Below are positions 18,593 through 27,470 of a stretch of 64,000 nt of DNA, piece by piece (position 1 is the stretch's first letter; the number at the start of each line of letters is the position of its first letter). The translations under genes and the position numbers were made by a program. The notes beneath the pieces are model-generated. The model did no database searches. It had not been told where the DNA came from and worked only from the letters and a program-made list of their open reading frames with translations. Source of the stretch: Thermoactinomyces mirandus (lineage in GTDB: Bacteria > Bacillota > Bacilli > Thermoactinomycetales > Thermoactinomycetaceae); the NCBI RefSeq assembly GCF_013868055.1, contig NZ_JACEOL010000006.1, positions 45,191 to 109,190 on the forward strand, in the 5' to 3' direction.

Positions 18593-19993
18593 TTATTTAC
18601 TGAAGTGACTAACCTTTTTTATTTCAAGCAGGATACTGAGCAGAAAACTGAGCAGGGATACTCCCGCAAACAATGTAAAAACACGTATCTCGATGGCTGT
18701 GACCAGATGTCCCATTTCCCTGTGCATGAAACCAAATGGCAGAAGCGGATCGATGAAACTGAACAGACGGGCGGCCGCCACCAGGCCAATCGCTCCGCCC
18801 GCCGCACGGAACATTCCCGCCGCCATCAGTCCCGATCGGATTCTTCGCGGCGAAACCCATTGAAACATGTAATGATGGACAGGATCCGCAAGCGCAAAAC
18901 TGAGTATAAACCCCAGAAGCGAAACGGTGAGCAGAATATAATTGAAATCGTTCAGCCAGATCATCAACAGGTAAACAGACGACGTCAGTAAAAAAGCGAA
19001 ACACGAAAAGCGGTGCAAGTATACACTTTGTGACAAGGCGGCAATAAATGGCAACGCCAGGACTGCACTGGTAGCAATCAGGCTCAGCAGAATTCCCGTT
19101 CCATATTCTCCCAGATGATAGGCTTGGGTAAACCAGTAGGGAAGAAGGGTTAATGTTGTCCATAAAAATCCCTGCAGTGTCACATGCAGATACAAAATCC
19201 ACAGTCGCCAGTTGGCAAACAGATGCGGTTCAAAAAACGGATAACGTCCCTGCCTTTCTACCATCAGCAAGGGAACGACCATCCCGACCGCCACGATCCA
19301 TAACGGCAATACTTCCCTGAACAGCAAAGCGGACCAGCCTTTGGCAAAATCGGTGCTCGTAATGGCCAACATCAGAAACAAAATGATCAAGCCAAAGAAA
19401 ATGATTGATTCTACCCCTACACCGGAACGGCTGGGCTGATCAACCACCTTCCATTTTTTTGCCATCAGCGACACCGCCAGGGCATAAAGGATATGCAAGA
19501 CAAAAACCGCTCTGAAGCCCAGCATGTGGGCAAGCCATGATGACCAAAGCGGAATGACGCACAGCAGCAATGCAAACGCAAGCAATAGCAAACGCCGGTT
19601 GATCTTTCCCAGTTTGCACAGTTTCCGGCGTGTATGTGTGGCCAAAAAGGGAACCATTCCGCCCATTCCGATCGCCTGAAACACTCTTCCGGACATAAAC
19701 CATACCCATTCGTTGGCCAGCCCGGCTACGACCGTCCCCAAAACAAACAGGGACAGAGCCGTCCATAATACTTCCATTTTTCCTCTTGATGCCGCCCAGT
19801 TATCCATGACTGGCAAAGAAAAAGAGAAAAAAGCGAGGTGTAGTGAAACAACCCAAACTGTCCAATGCATGGACAAATAATATTCTTGCGTAACAAAAGA
19901 CAAAATCGGCACAACCATTAACAGATCGAGTGTGCTTAAAATAAGTCCAATGATATACGTTTCAACTGAGAATCGCCTGGAACGGGACAACAT
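18593..19993 (-). CDS. MFS transporter
   Basis: A polytopic membrane protein of 466 residues with 12-14 hydrophobic segments and the general layout of the major facilitator superfamily (drug:proton antiporter-like). The first transmembrane helix reads TYIIGLILSTLDLLMVVPIL, and a GRVFQAIGMGGMVP segment resembles the motif C region of exporters. The substrate cannot be told. The ATG at 19993 follows GGTGGAGGGAGA; an upstream in-frame start near 20035 would overlap panE and lacks a site. It lies between panE and bshC on the same strand. Confidence 0.85.
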   Translation of the reverse strand: MLSRSRRFSVETYIIGLILSTLDLLMVVPILSFVTQEYYLSMHWTVWVVSLHLAFFSFSLPVMDNWAASRGKMEVLWTALSLFVLGTVVAGLANEWVWFMSGRVFQAIGMGGMVPFLATHTRRKLCKLGKINRRLLLLAFALLLCVIPLWSSWLAHMLGFRAVFVLHILYALAVSLMAKKWKVVDQPSRSGVGVESIIFFGLIILFLMLAITSTDFAKGWSALLFREVLPLWIVAVGMVVPLLMVERQGRYPFFEPHLFANWRLWILYLHVTLQGFLWTTLTLLPYWFTQAYHLGEYGTGILLSLIATSAVLALPFIAALSQSVYLHRFSCFAFLLTSSVYLLMIWLNDFNYILLTVSLLGFILSFALADPVHHYMFQWVSPRRIRSGLMAAGMFRAAGGAIGLVAAARLFSFIDPLLPFGFMHREMGHLVTAIEIRVFTLFAGVSLLSFLLSILLEIKKVSHFSK

Positions 19994-20034
19994 TCTCCCT
20001 CCACCATGTAGAGCCTGATTGATTACCCTACACA

Positions 20035-20961
20035 TTATAGCATGAACTTTTCTTTTTCCTGAATCCTGGATACCCAGAGCCAGTTTGCCGGAGTTTCAAC
20101 CCGGTGCTTCTTGCCTAACCGGACAATGGCGCCATTCATGAAGTCAATCTCAGTGACCCGTTTATTGTTCAGATCCTGCAGCATGGAAGAAAGATTCATG
20201 GCCGTTTGCAGACATACCTGTTGTATTTGTTTCCACATATGCTGTTCGGATAACTGTATTCCTTCCAGGGAAGCAACGTGAATCACTTCTGCCAGAATTG
20301 CTTTCTTTTCCTCTTCATATTCCGGGTTCAGCAATTCGCCATTACGGATTTCATACCAGGCTGTCATCGGGTTTATTACACAATTGATCGTTAATTTTTC
20401 CCATACTCTTTGCAGGACATTTTCGTCATATTGGAAAAGGCCGGGGCCTGTTTTTACAAACAGTTCCTGCAAAGCGGGCGATGGTTCAGCCTGTTTTCCC
20501 GGGAAAGCCCCGACCCGGCTGATCCCTTTTCCCGTATGAATCACCTGTTGATCCCCGCATTTTAACGCACCTTCCGTTGTAACAACAAGGTACGTCCGGC
20601 AACTGGATGACAATTCTTGCAGCAGGGTCTGGTGGCCCCAGCCATTTTGGAAAAACAGTACCTGGGTACCGGGATGCACCGCCTTTTGCAAAAGGGCAAA
20701 CACTACTGGCAAATGGTACTGTTTTACCATCACCAAAATCATGTCAAACGGGGCATCTTCCATGACCAGATCTGCCTGCTTTGCACGAACCTTCAAGTTC
20801 TTTTGTTCTCCAGCCTGGTTCGTAAGATCGATTCCGGCCCGATTGATTGCGTCTGCCTGTCTTTCTGAATGAGTGACCAGAAGCAGATGGTCAAATTTGC
20901 TTGCAAGGCGTGCAGACCACAACAGTCCCAGAGATCCTCCTCCCCAAACGGCAATTCTCAT
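20035..20961 (-). CDS. panE: Ketopantoate reductase family protein
   Basis: PanE reduces 2-dehydropantoate to pantoate with NADPH in coenzyme A synthesis. The 308-residue protein has the nucleotide loop VWGGGSLGLLWSARLA at the start, a KQYH segment where the catalytic lysine is expected, and NCVINPMTAW, typical of the C-terminal domain. It is the positional counterpart of Bacillus ylbQ, which lies near bshC. The ATG at 20961 is 6 bases after GAGGTG; an in-frame GTG at 20970 overlaps that site. Confidence 0.85.
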   Translation of the reverse strand: MRIAVWGGGSLGLLWSARLASKFDHLLLVTHSERQADAINRAGIDLTNQAGEQKNLKVRAKQADLVMEDAPFDMILVMVKQYHLPVVFALLQKAVHPGTQVLFFQNGWGHQTLLQELSSSCRTYLVVTTEGALKCGDQQVIHTGKGISRVGAFPGKQAEPSPALQELFVKTGPGLFQYDENVLQRVWEKLTINCVINPMTAWYEIRNGELLNPEYEEEKKAILAEVIHVASLEGIQLSEQHMWKQIQQVCLQTAMNLSSMLQDLNNKRVTEIDFMNGAIVRLGKKHRVETPANWLWVSRIQEKEKFML

Positions 20962-21045
20962 GTTTTTCACCTCACGTGGCAGGAAAAAGGCAAATTCCCG
21001 TTTTCATATATGATCGTACATACCGTTTTGGACATAACCTGTGTC

Positions 21046-21082
21046 ACAAAAATAGAGCCATTATCATTTAAATGGCTCTATC
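21046..21082 (-). terminator. Terminator of the yng-type operon
   Basis: On the minus strand, ATAGAGCCATT pairs with AATGGCTCTAT across an 8-base loop and is followed by a T-run. It lies about 60 bases after the carboxylase beta-subunit gene and separates it from panE. Confidence 0.85.
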
Positions 21083-21139
21083 TTCTTATATCATAACGTT
21101 TTCCTGTCTGATTTTCATCGTTTTGTTTCCGGTTTGTTG

Positions 21140-22678
21140 TTATACGGGATAAACGGGATGTTTCCGTTCGCTGAAATGAAGTTGCTTGCTTTCATAAGCG
21201 GACAACCGCCGGCTCAGTTCGTTCCGCAAATCATCGGGAGAAACAACGCCATCTATCACCAGTTCGCTTGCCAAACGGTAAATGTCAATATCCCGTTTGT
21301 ATTCTTCCCGCTTCTCCATAACGAAACGGGTGCGTTCCGGTTCTTCCAGTTCCTGAATTTTGTTGCTGTACACCGCATTTACTGCCGCTTCAGGCCCCAT
21401 CACGGCAATTTGCGCAGTAGGAAGCGCCAGACAGCAATCCGGCTCAAACGCGGGGCCGGCCATCGCATACAATCCGGCTCCATACGCTTTTCGAACAATG
21501 ACAGAAAGTTTGGGAACACTTGCTTCAGACACGGCGGAAATCATTTTGGCCCCATGGCGAATGATTCCGGCCCGCTCTACTTTGGTGCCGATCATAAACC
21601 CGGGTACATCGGCCAAAAACAGCAACGGAATATGATAAGCATCGCATAAGGTAATGAAACGGGCGGCTTTGTCGGCGGAATCAACAAACAGGACGCCGCC
21701 TTTCACTTTTGGCTGGTTGGCCAGAATTCCAACGACACGTCCGTCTATCCTTGCCAGTCCCGTAATGATTTCCCTGGCAAACAGTTTTTTTATCTCATAG
21801 AAAGAACCTTCATCCACCAGGCTTTCGATCAGTTCCATCATATCAAACGGGGTATTTTGATGATCCGGCACAATCTGTGAGATGGGGCGCGCCTTTTCCG
21901 ATGGAGGCCTGGCTTCAGTTTTGGCCGGGCTTGCCTGGTAATTGGCCGGAAAGTAGTTTAGATACCGGCGCGCCGATTGAATCGTTTCCTCCTCTGAATC
22001 AGCGAGCACGTCTCCGCATCCACTGATGGTGCAATGCATCCGCGCTCCTCCCATTTCCTCCAGTGATACTTTCTCCCCGATCACCATTTCGGCCATCCGC
22101 GGAGAACCAAGATACATGCTGGCATTTTTGTCAACCATAATCACAATGTCGCAAAAAGCGGGAATATACGCCCCTCCGGCGGCAGAAGGTCCAAACAGCA
22201 GACAGACCTGCGGAACCATTCCAGACATCTTCACCTGATTGTAAAAAATGCGTCCGGCTCCCCGTCTGCCGGGAAACATTTCAATTTGATCCGTAATTCG
22301 TGCTCCGGCAGAGTCAACCAGATAAATCATCGGCACTTTCAGTTTCATTGCTGTTTCCTGGATGCGAATTATCTTTTCTACCGTCCGCGCTCCCCAAGAA
22401 CCGGCCTTTACCGTTGAATCATTGGCCATCACGCAAACGGTTCGGCCGCCCACTTTCCCGATCGCCGTAACAACCCCGTCTGCCGGCAGATTGCCTGCCT
22501 GGAAATTGGCGAACAACCCGTCTTCCAGTTGAAAATCATCATCGAACAACAATTTTAAACGATCCCGCACAAACAGTTTCTTTTGCTGCTTCAATTTCTC
22601 ATGGTACTTCGGAGCGCCCCCGGCAAGCGTTTTTTCTATATGTTCACGCAACTGTTCCGTCAATGATTCCTTCATCAA
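21140..22678 (-). CDS. yngE: Acyl-CoA carboxylase beta subunit (probable methylcrotonyl-CoA carboxylase)
   Basis: The carboxyltransferase subunit of a biotin-dependent acyl-CoA carboxylase, 512 residues with both N- and C-terminal carboxyltransferase halves. It has MANDSTVKAGSWG, YLVDSAGARI, GPSAAGGAYIPAFCD and DVPGFMIG. The neighbours (biotin carboxylase, separate biotin carrier, HMG-CoA lyase, methylglutaconyl-CoA hydratase) match the yngH-yngHB-yngG-yngF-yngE order of Bacillus. They point to 3-methylcrotonyl-CoA as substrate in leucine breakdown. Propionyl-CoA is possible from sequence alone. It is the last gene before the terminator at 21046-21082. Confidence 0.9.
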   Translation of the reverse strand: MMKESLTEQLREHIEKTLAGGAPKYHEKLKQQKKLFVRDRLKLLFDDDFQLEDGLFANFQAGNLPADGVVTAIGKVGGRTVCVMANDSTVKAGSWGARTVEKIIRIQETAMKLKVPMIYLVDSAGARITDQIEMFPGRRGAGRIFYNQVKMSGMVPQVCLLFGPSAAGGAYIPAFCDIVIMVDKNASMYLGSPRMAEMVIGEKVSLEEMGGARMHCTISGCGDVLADSEEETIQSARRYLNYFPANYQASPAKTEARPPSEKARPISQIVPDHQNTPFDMMELIESLVDEGSFYEIKKLFAREIITGLARIDGRVVGILANQPKVKGGVLFVDSADKAARFITLCDAYHIPLLFLADVPGFMIGTKVERAGIIRHGAKMISAVSEASVPKLSVIVRKAYGAGLYAMAGPAFEPDCCLALPTAQIAVMGPEAAVNAVYSNKIQELEEPERTRFVMEKREEYKRDIDIYRLASELVIDGVVSPDDLRNELSRRLSAYESKQLHFSERKHPVYPV

Positions 22679-22696
22679 GGTCCCCTCCCCAAATCG

Positions 22697-23473
22697 TTAT
22701 TCTCCCGTATAACGGGGTTTTCTTCTTTCTTTAAACGCAGCCAGCCCTTCCAACCGGTCTTTCGTAGGAATCAATGTTTCATAGGCTTTGGTTTCCAGGG
22801 CAAGCCCCGTAGCCAATTCGGTCTCCACCCCCTGATTGATGGCAAACTTGGCCTGTTCCAAAGCAAGCGGTGCGTTTTCCGCAATCTGTCCGGCCCACGC
22901 CAGGGCGGCTTCCAGCCCTTTTCCTTTGGAGACAACTTTATTGACCAGTCCCCATCTTTCCGCGTCGGTCGCCGTAATCTTCTGTGCAGTAAAAATCAAT
23001 TCCTTGGCCTTCGCCTTCCCGATCAATCGCGGCAGGCGCTGGGTTCCCCCGGCTCCGGGAATGATTCCAAGCGAGGTTTCGGTAAGGCCCAGCGTCGCCG
23101 TTTCCTCTGCCACGCGCAAATCACAGGCAAGGGCAAGTTCTGTTCCGCCACCTAAAGCAACACCGTTTACAGCCGCAATCACAGGCTTTGGCATTTGCTC
23201 AATGCGCGTAAATGTGTCGCGAATCAAACGAAGATAACGGCGAACCTCCTGCTGACTCATCGCGCGTCGCTCTTTCAGGTCAGCGCCGGCGCAAAACGCT
23301 TTTTCACCTGCACCTGTTATAACCAGCGCCCGAACCCGGGGCTGGTTTCCCAGCTCTCCCACCAGAGCAGACAGTGCTTCCAAAGCCGCCTTGTTTAACG
23401 CGTTATATACTTCAGGACGATTGATGGTTACAATTGCAACATTTCCTTTCCATTCTGTCAAAACAGGCTCCAT
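22697..23473 (-). CDS. yngF: Enoyl-CoA hydratase family, probable methylglutaconyl-CoA hydratase
   Basis: A 258-residue crotonase-fold enzyme. It has FCAGADLKER and the oxyanion-hole region ALGGGTELALACD, the catalytic glutamate positions of hydratases (TELAL and LGIIPGAGGTQRLPR), and the C-terminal FKERRKPRYTGE. In this operon the expected reaction is hydration of 3-methylglutaconyl-CoA to HMG-CoA, linking the carboxylase to the HMG-CoA lyase. The ATG at 23473 starts right at the hydroxymethylglutaryl-CoA lyase stop, so the genes are tightly coupled. Confidence 0.9.
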   Translation of the reverse strand: MEPVLTEWKGNVAIVTINRPEVYNALNKAALEALSALVGELGNQPRVRALVITGAGEKAFCAGADLKERRAMSQQEVRRYLRLIRDTFTRIEQMPKPVIAAVNGVALGGGTELALACDLRVAEETATLGLTETSLGIIPGAGGTQRLPRLIGKAKAKELIFTAQKITATDAERWGLVNKVVSKGKGLEAALAWAGQIAENAPLALEQAKFAINQGVETELATGLALETKAYETLIPTKDRLEGLAAFKERRKPRYTGE

Positions 23474-24385
23474 TTATTGACCCTCCTTTTGTTTTTTCCT
23501 TTCAGCTGCGTAACTTTTCAGGAATTTGGAAGGCAGGGGCTTATTCAAATGTTTTTGCACATACAAACTGGTTTCACATAAACGGTTCAAATCGATTCCC
23601 GTTTTTACCCCGGATCGCTCCAGCATATAAACCAGATCTTCGGTGGCGAGATTGCCTGCAGCTCCCGGAGCATAGGGGCAGCCTCCCAAACCGCCAAATG
23701 ACGTATCCAACGTATGGACTCCGGCTTCCAGGCAAACATAGGCATTGGCCAGTCCCGTCCCCCGCGTATCGTGGAAATGGCCGGCCAGTCTGGACGCGGG
23801 CAAAACTGTCAGCAATTCATTCAGTTTCTGTTTTACCTCTTGTGGCGCCGCCACCCCGATCGTATCTCCGAGTGAAATTTCATAAACTCCCATCTGAAGC
23901 AAATGTTCACACAACCAGGCCACTGTTTTTACAGGCACCTCTCCTTCATAAGGACAACCAAACACCGTTGAAACATAGCCACGAATCCGTTTTCCTTCCT
24001 GATGCGCCAGGTCAACCACTTCTTTCAGGACAGGAAGTGTTTCCTTCATACTCTTGTTAATATTCTTGCGATTGTGCGTATCACTGGCCGACATGAAGAC
24101 GGCATATTCATCGACTCCGGTTTTTAACGCCCGTTCCAGTCCCTGGCGATTCGGAACGAGCGCTCGATAGGTTACAGGCAAATCCGGAAGATTGGAAGCC
24201 ACAAGATCTGCATCGGACAACTGCGGAATCCATTTGGGATGAACAAATGAAGTAACCTCCAGATGTTTCACACCGGCTTCAGCCAAACGACTGATCAGTT
24301 CCCGCTTCAATTCGGCAGAAAGCATTGCCGGTTCATTCTGCAAGCCATCCCTCAGACCGACTTCCACAATTTTTACCTCTGCCAC
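23474..24385 (-). CDS. yngG: Hydroxymethylglutaryl-CoA lyase
   Basis: HMG-CoA lyase splits HMG-CoA to acetoacetate and acetyl-CoA, the last step of leucine catabolism. The 303-residue TIM-barrel protein has EVGLRDGLQNEP with the metal-binding aspartate, VSTVFGCPYEG, the HFHDTRGTGLAN metal site, and GGLGGCPYAPGAAGN with the catalytic-loop cysteine. It lies between the biotin carrier and the crotonase with almost no spacing. Confidence 0.93.
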   Translation of the reverse strand: MAEVKIVEVGLRDGLQNEPAMLSAELKRELISRLAEAGVKHLEVTSFVHPKWIPQLSDADLVASNLPDLPVTYRALVPNRQGLERALKTGVDEYAVFMSASDTHNRKNINKSMKETLPVLKEVVDLAHQEGKRIRGYVSTVFGCPYEGEVPVKTVAWLCEHLLQMGVYEISLGDTIGVAAPQEVKQKLNELLTVLPASRLAGHFHDTRGTGLANAYVCLEAGVHTLDTSFGGLGGCPYAPGAAGNLATEDLVYMLERSGVKTGIDLNRLCETSLYVQKHLNKPLPSKFLKSYAAERKKQKEGQ

Positions 24386-24410
24386 TTTTGTCCCACCTCT
24401 GCCTCATTTT

Positions 24411-24623
24411 TTATTCAAGCTCCAGCAAAACATCTCCGTCGCTGACAAATGATCCAACTTCCACTTTGATTTCCTTTATGGTTCCTGACTGTTCCGCCTG
24501 TAACGGTACTTCCATTTTCATCGATTCCAGGATGACCACATCCTGACCGGCTTCCACCCTGTCTCCCACTGAGACCAATATCTGCATTACAGTCCCGGCC
24601 ATGCTTGCTTCTACTTTTGCCAT
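24411..24623 (-). CDS. yngHB: Biotin/lipoyl attachment carrier protein
   Basis: A free-standing 70-residue biotinyl domain. The lysine in ESMKMEVP (Lys36) is the expected biotin attachment site, and the two halves of the barrel-sandwich fold repeat around it. Having the carrier as a separate small gene between the biotin carboxylase and the lyase matches Bacillus yngHB. It would shuttle carboxybiotin between the products of 24641-25972 and 21140-22678. Confidence 0.92.
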   Translation of the reverse strand: MAKVEASMAGTVMQILVSVGDRVEAGQDVVILESMKMEVPLQAEQSGTIKEIKVEVGSFVSDGDVLLELE

Positions 24624-24640
24624 TTTCCATCACTCCATTT

Positions 24641-25972
24641 TCAAATTTCGCTGATTAATTTTGTATGATACTGACCGCTCTTAAATGCGTCTGTCTCAAG
24701 CACCTTGACCAGAAGAGGGAGATTGGTCCTGATACCTGATACACGACAAGACCTGAGCGCTTTTTCCGCCCGCTCCAATACTTCTTTCCGGTCGCAACCG
24801 CTTACAATCAGCTTGGCAATCATTGAATCATAAAACGGCGATACTGTATTTTCCTCCTCAATGCCGGAATCTACACGAATTCCTTCCCCATCCGGAAAAA
24901 GACACTGTGTCACCTTTCCCGGAGAAGGCAAGAAACGTTCCGGATCTTCGGCATAGATGCGAAATTCCATCGCATGACCGCGACAGATCACTTCTTCCTG
25001 CCTTAAAGGAAGCGGGTTTCCTTCGGCCAAAGCGATCTGCCAATCTACCAGATCCACTCCGGCAATTTCCTCGGTTACGGGATGTTCCACTTGCAATCGG
25101 GTATTCATTTCCAAAAAATAAAATTGTTCTGATTTATCAACCAGGAATTCTACGGTTCCTACTCCGGTGTATTGCACTGCCCTCGCAGCCCGAACCGCAG
25201 CCTCACATAATTTCTTCCGTGTTGTTTCATGAATGGAAGGAGACGGACTTTCCTCGATCACTTTCTGATTTCTCCTCTGAATCGAGCATTCCCGTTCAAA
25301 CAAATGGATCACATTTCCCCTTTCATCGGCAGCAATCTGGACTTCCACATGCCGCGCATCGGTAATCACCTTTTCCATAAACAGGCTATCATTGCCAAAA
25401 TAGGCTTTTGCCCGCTGCCGCAAAGAGGAAAATTGTCTTTGCAAATCCTGTTCATCATCACAAACATGCATGCCAATGCCTCCGCCGCCGGCAATGGCTT
25501 TTACCATAACCGGATAGCCCAGGACAGCAGCCTGTTCCAATGCGTCCTCCACCCGGTCAATCCGGACGGAACCGGGAACAACGGGAACGCCGGCTTTTTC
25601 CATGGTTTGTCTTGCTGCAACTTTGTCACCCATTCGGGCAATTACTTCCGGCCGGGGACCAATCCACAGCAAGCCGCTTTGCAGCACTTTCCCGGCAAAA
25701 GTGCTGTTTTCCGACAGGAAGCCGTAACCGGGATGAACGGCATCGGCTTTCGTCTTTTTTGCTGCCTGCAAAATTTGTTCCATATTCAAATAACTTTTTG
25801 CTACTGGCGGGGGACCAATGCATACCGCTTCGTCAGCCATCTTTACAAATGGCATTTCCTGATCGGCTTCTGAGTAGACGGCAACCGTTTGCAAACCTTT
25901 TTCCCGGCATGTGCGAATAATACGGCAAGCAATTTCTCCTCGATTTGCAATCAATACTTTTTGGATCCGCAT
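24641..25972 (-). CDS. yngH: Biotin carboxylase subunit of acyl-CoA carboxylase
   Basis: A 443-residue ATP-grasp biotin carboxylase that carboxylates biotin with bicarbonate and ATP. It has the N-terminal VLIANRGEIACRIIRT, HPGYGFLSEN, the glycine loop KAIAGGGGIGM, FERECSIQRRNQKVIEE, and NTRLQVEHPVTEEI with the catalytic glutamate and arginine. It is the first gene of the five-gene operon. It is distinct from AccC of fatty acid synthesis by context; sequence alone does not separate them cleanly. The upstream 160 bases are AT-rich and shared with the divergent acetyltransferase gene. Confidence 0.92.
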   Translation of the reverse strand: MRIQKVLIANRGEIACRIIRTCREKGLQTVAVYSEADQEMPFVKMADEAVCIGPPPVAKSYLNMEQILQAAKKTKADAVHPGYGFLSENSTFAGKVLQSGLLWIGPRPEVIARMGDKVAARQTMEKAGVPVVPGSVRIDRVEDALEQAAVLGYPVMVKAIAGGGGIGMHVCDDEQDLQRQFSSLRQRAKAYFGNDSLFMEKVITDARHVEVQIAADERGNVIHLFERECSIQRRNQKVIEESPSPSIHETTRKKLCEAAVRAARAVQYTGVGTVEFLVDKSEQFYFLEMNTRLQVEHPVTEEIAGVDLVDWQIALAEGNPLPLRQEEVICRGHAMEFRIYAEDPERFLPSPGKVTQCLFPDGEGIRVDSGIEEENTVSPFYDSMIAKLIVSGCDRKEVLERAEKALRSCRVSGIRTNLPLLVKVLETDAFKSGQYHTKLISEI

Positions 25973-26135
25973 AGTCCACCTCGATTCTGAAAAGTTTAAT
26001 AAGAATAAAATATGGATCTATTTTAAAGAGTTCTACAAAGGCTAAATTTTGTCCTTCTCAAAACAGGATAATGTTTTATGGTAAAATAAGATTGCAGGAT
26101 TGCATATTGAATCAAAAATATAGGGGGTTCTCTGG

Positions 26136-26609
26136 ATGAAGGCCTTAAAAGTCGAAAGGTTAAAGATTAATTACAAAACACTTGAGGAATTCCAACAATT
26201 CCACGAGGTCGGACTTCCGGAATTGTCCATGCTAGAGGATTTAAAAATGAATATGGTGGAGAACGATAGTCATTCCCCTTTTTATGGCATATACCAGGAT
26301 GGACAGTTGGCTGCGCGAATCAGCTTGTATCGGGTGGATGCCAAGTATGACCGTTATTTTTTACCGCCCCAGGATTATTACGAAATCTGGAAACTGGAAG
26401 TTCTTGAACCCTTTCGCCATCAGGGAATGGGCACCGCCCTGGTCTCTTACGCCAAAAGCCTGGGTTTGCCCGTAAAGACAAATGCCCGTCATCGTTCCGA
26501 TCCCTTTTGGGAAAAAATGGGCTTTGTTCCTGTCCAATACAATCCTGAACGGGATCGTGGAGAAAGCCCCTATGTTTGGTTGCCAAAAGGTGTTTCCCTG
26601 CAGGAGTAG
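26136..26609 (+). CDS. ylbP: GNAT-family N-acetyltransferase, YlbP type
   Basis: A 157-residue protein with the GNAT fold. The acetyl-CoA loop is in the segment RHQGMGTALVSYAKSLG near residues 97-113, preceded by KLEVLEPF and followed by the WEKMGFVPV strand. It resembles the Bacillus YlbP proteins, and its convergent neighbour is a YlbO-type regulator as in Bacillus, where ylbO-ylbP-ylbQ(panE) are adjacent. The substrate is unknown. The ATG at 26136 follows AGGGGGTTCTCTGG. A hairpin terminator lies at 26631-26661. Confidence 0.85.
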   Translation: MKALKVERLKINYKTLEEFQQFHEVGLPELSMLEDLKMNMVENDSHSPFYGIYQDGQLAARISLYRVDAKYDRYFLPPQDYYEIWKLEVLEPFRHQGMGTALVSYAKSLGLPVKTNARHRSDPFWEKMGFVPVQYNPERDRGESPYVWLPKGVSLQE

Positions 26610-26630
26610 GACAACGCCATTTTCAAGTTG

Positions 26631-26661
26631 AAAGACCCACATGGAAATGCGGGTCTTTTTT
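26631..26661 (+). terminator. Terminator of ylbP
   Basis: AAAGACCCACA and TGCGGGTCTTT form a stem, followed by a T-run, 22 bases after the acetyltransferase stop. It separates two convergent genes. Confidence 0.88.
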
Positions 26662-26686
26662 TATTTGTCAATCTGTCAACTCGTTC

Positions 26687-27271
26687 CTAATCTTTTTTCA
26701 TTTTTACCTGGCTGTCCGGTGTTTCCTCCTGCAATACAGCCAGTTTCCGTGCCCTTTCCATGATTTGTACCAGAGTGCGGTAATCATCGTTCACAAGACG
26801 ATAGTCACTTTTGACATGGCTTAACTGCTCCTTCATCTCCTGATTTTCCTGCTCCAGTTTTTTCAACTCCTGCTCACGTTCCTGCAGTTCCTTTTCCAGC
26901 TCTTTTTGCTGCCTTCTCAAATCATTGATTTCATTTTTATATTGCCGTAAAAAGCGAATCATATTTTCAATGGAATGAACCATATCGTCAGAAGAAAAGG
27001 AATCCCGCCCTGAGTGGTGTGCGGTCATTTTGCCCCGTTCCTGCAATTTCTTTTGCCGCTGCTGCTTGGCAATCTGAATGGCCGGTTCATACTTTTTGCG
27101 CACCGTACTGTTCCAGCGGAATCCGCAGGCGGCCGGCGTTCTCCCCAACTTTTCGGCCACTTCCTCAAAGGCGGATAATTGTGTTCCCCCTTCGCGAATA
27201 TGCCTCAGAGTTACTTCAGCCAAAATCATATCATCATCGGGAGTCCAGGCATCCTGGCGTTTTACAGCCAT
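26687..27271 (-). CDS. ylbO: RsfA-family (YlbO/GerR-like) regulator
   Basis: A 194-residue protein with an N-terminal Myb/SANT-like DNA-binding domain (WTPDDDMILAEVTLRHIREG, then KLGRTPAACGFRWNSTVRKKY) and a long C-terminal coiled coil rich in Glu, Gln and Lys (about residues 100-175). Both parts are typical of RsfA-family prespore regulators. In Bacillus, ylbO (gerR) is next to ylbP, as here. It is therefore likely to act in the forespore; targets are unknown. The ATG at 27271 follows a GGAGGTACATTTT site. Confidence 0.88.
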   Translation of the reverse strand: MAVKRQDAWTPDDDMILAEVTLRHIREGGTQLSAFEEVAEKLGRTPAACGFRWNSTVRKKYEPAIQIAKQQRQKKLQERGKMTAHHSGRDSFSSDDMVHSIENMIRFLRQYKNEINDLRRQQKELEKELQEREQELKKLEQENQEMKEQLSHVKSDYRLVNDDYRTLVQIMERARKLAVLQEETPDSQVKMKKD

Positions 27272-27470
27272 AAAATGTACCTCCTATCCTATAAAACCCT
27301 CGCTGGTAAAACTTCCTTCACTTTACTGTATGCAATTGGTATAAATCATAGTATATGGATCTACTAATTTTTATTACCAGGTGAATGTAGAAGTATACCT
27401 TTTGTTCGGACACCGATTTCAAAATCGTCATGGATGCTGGACAAACGCTTTTATTAACTCTCCGGCCCGG

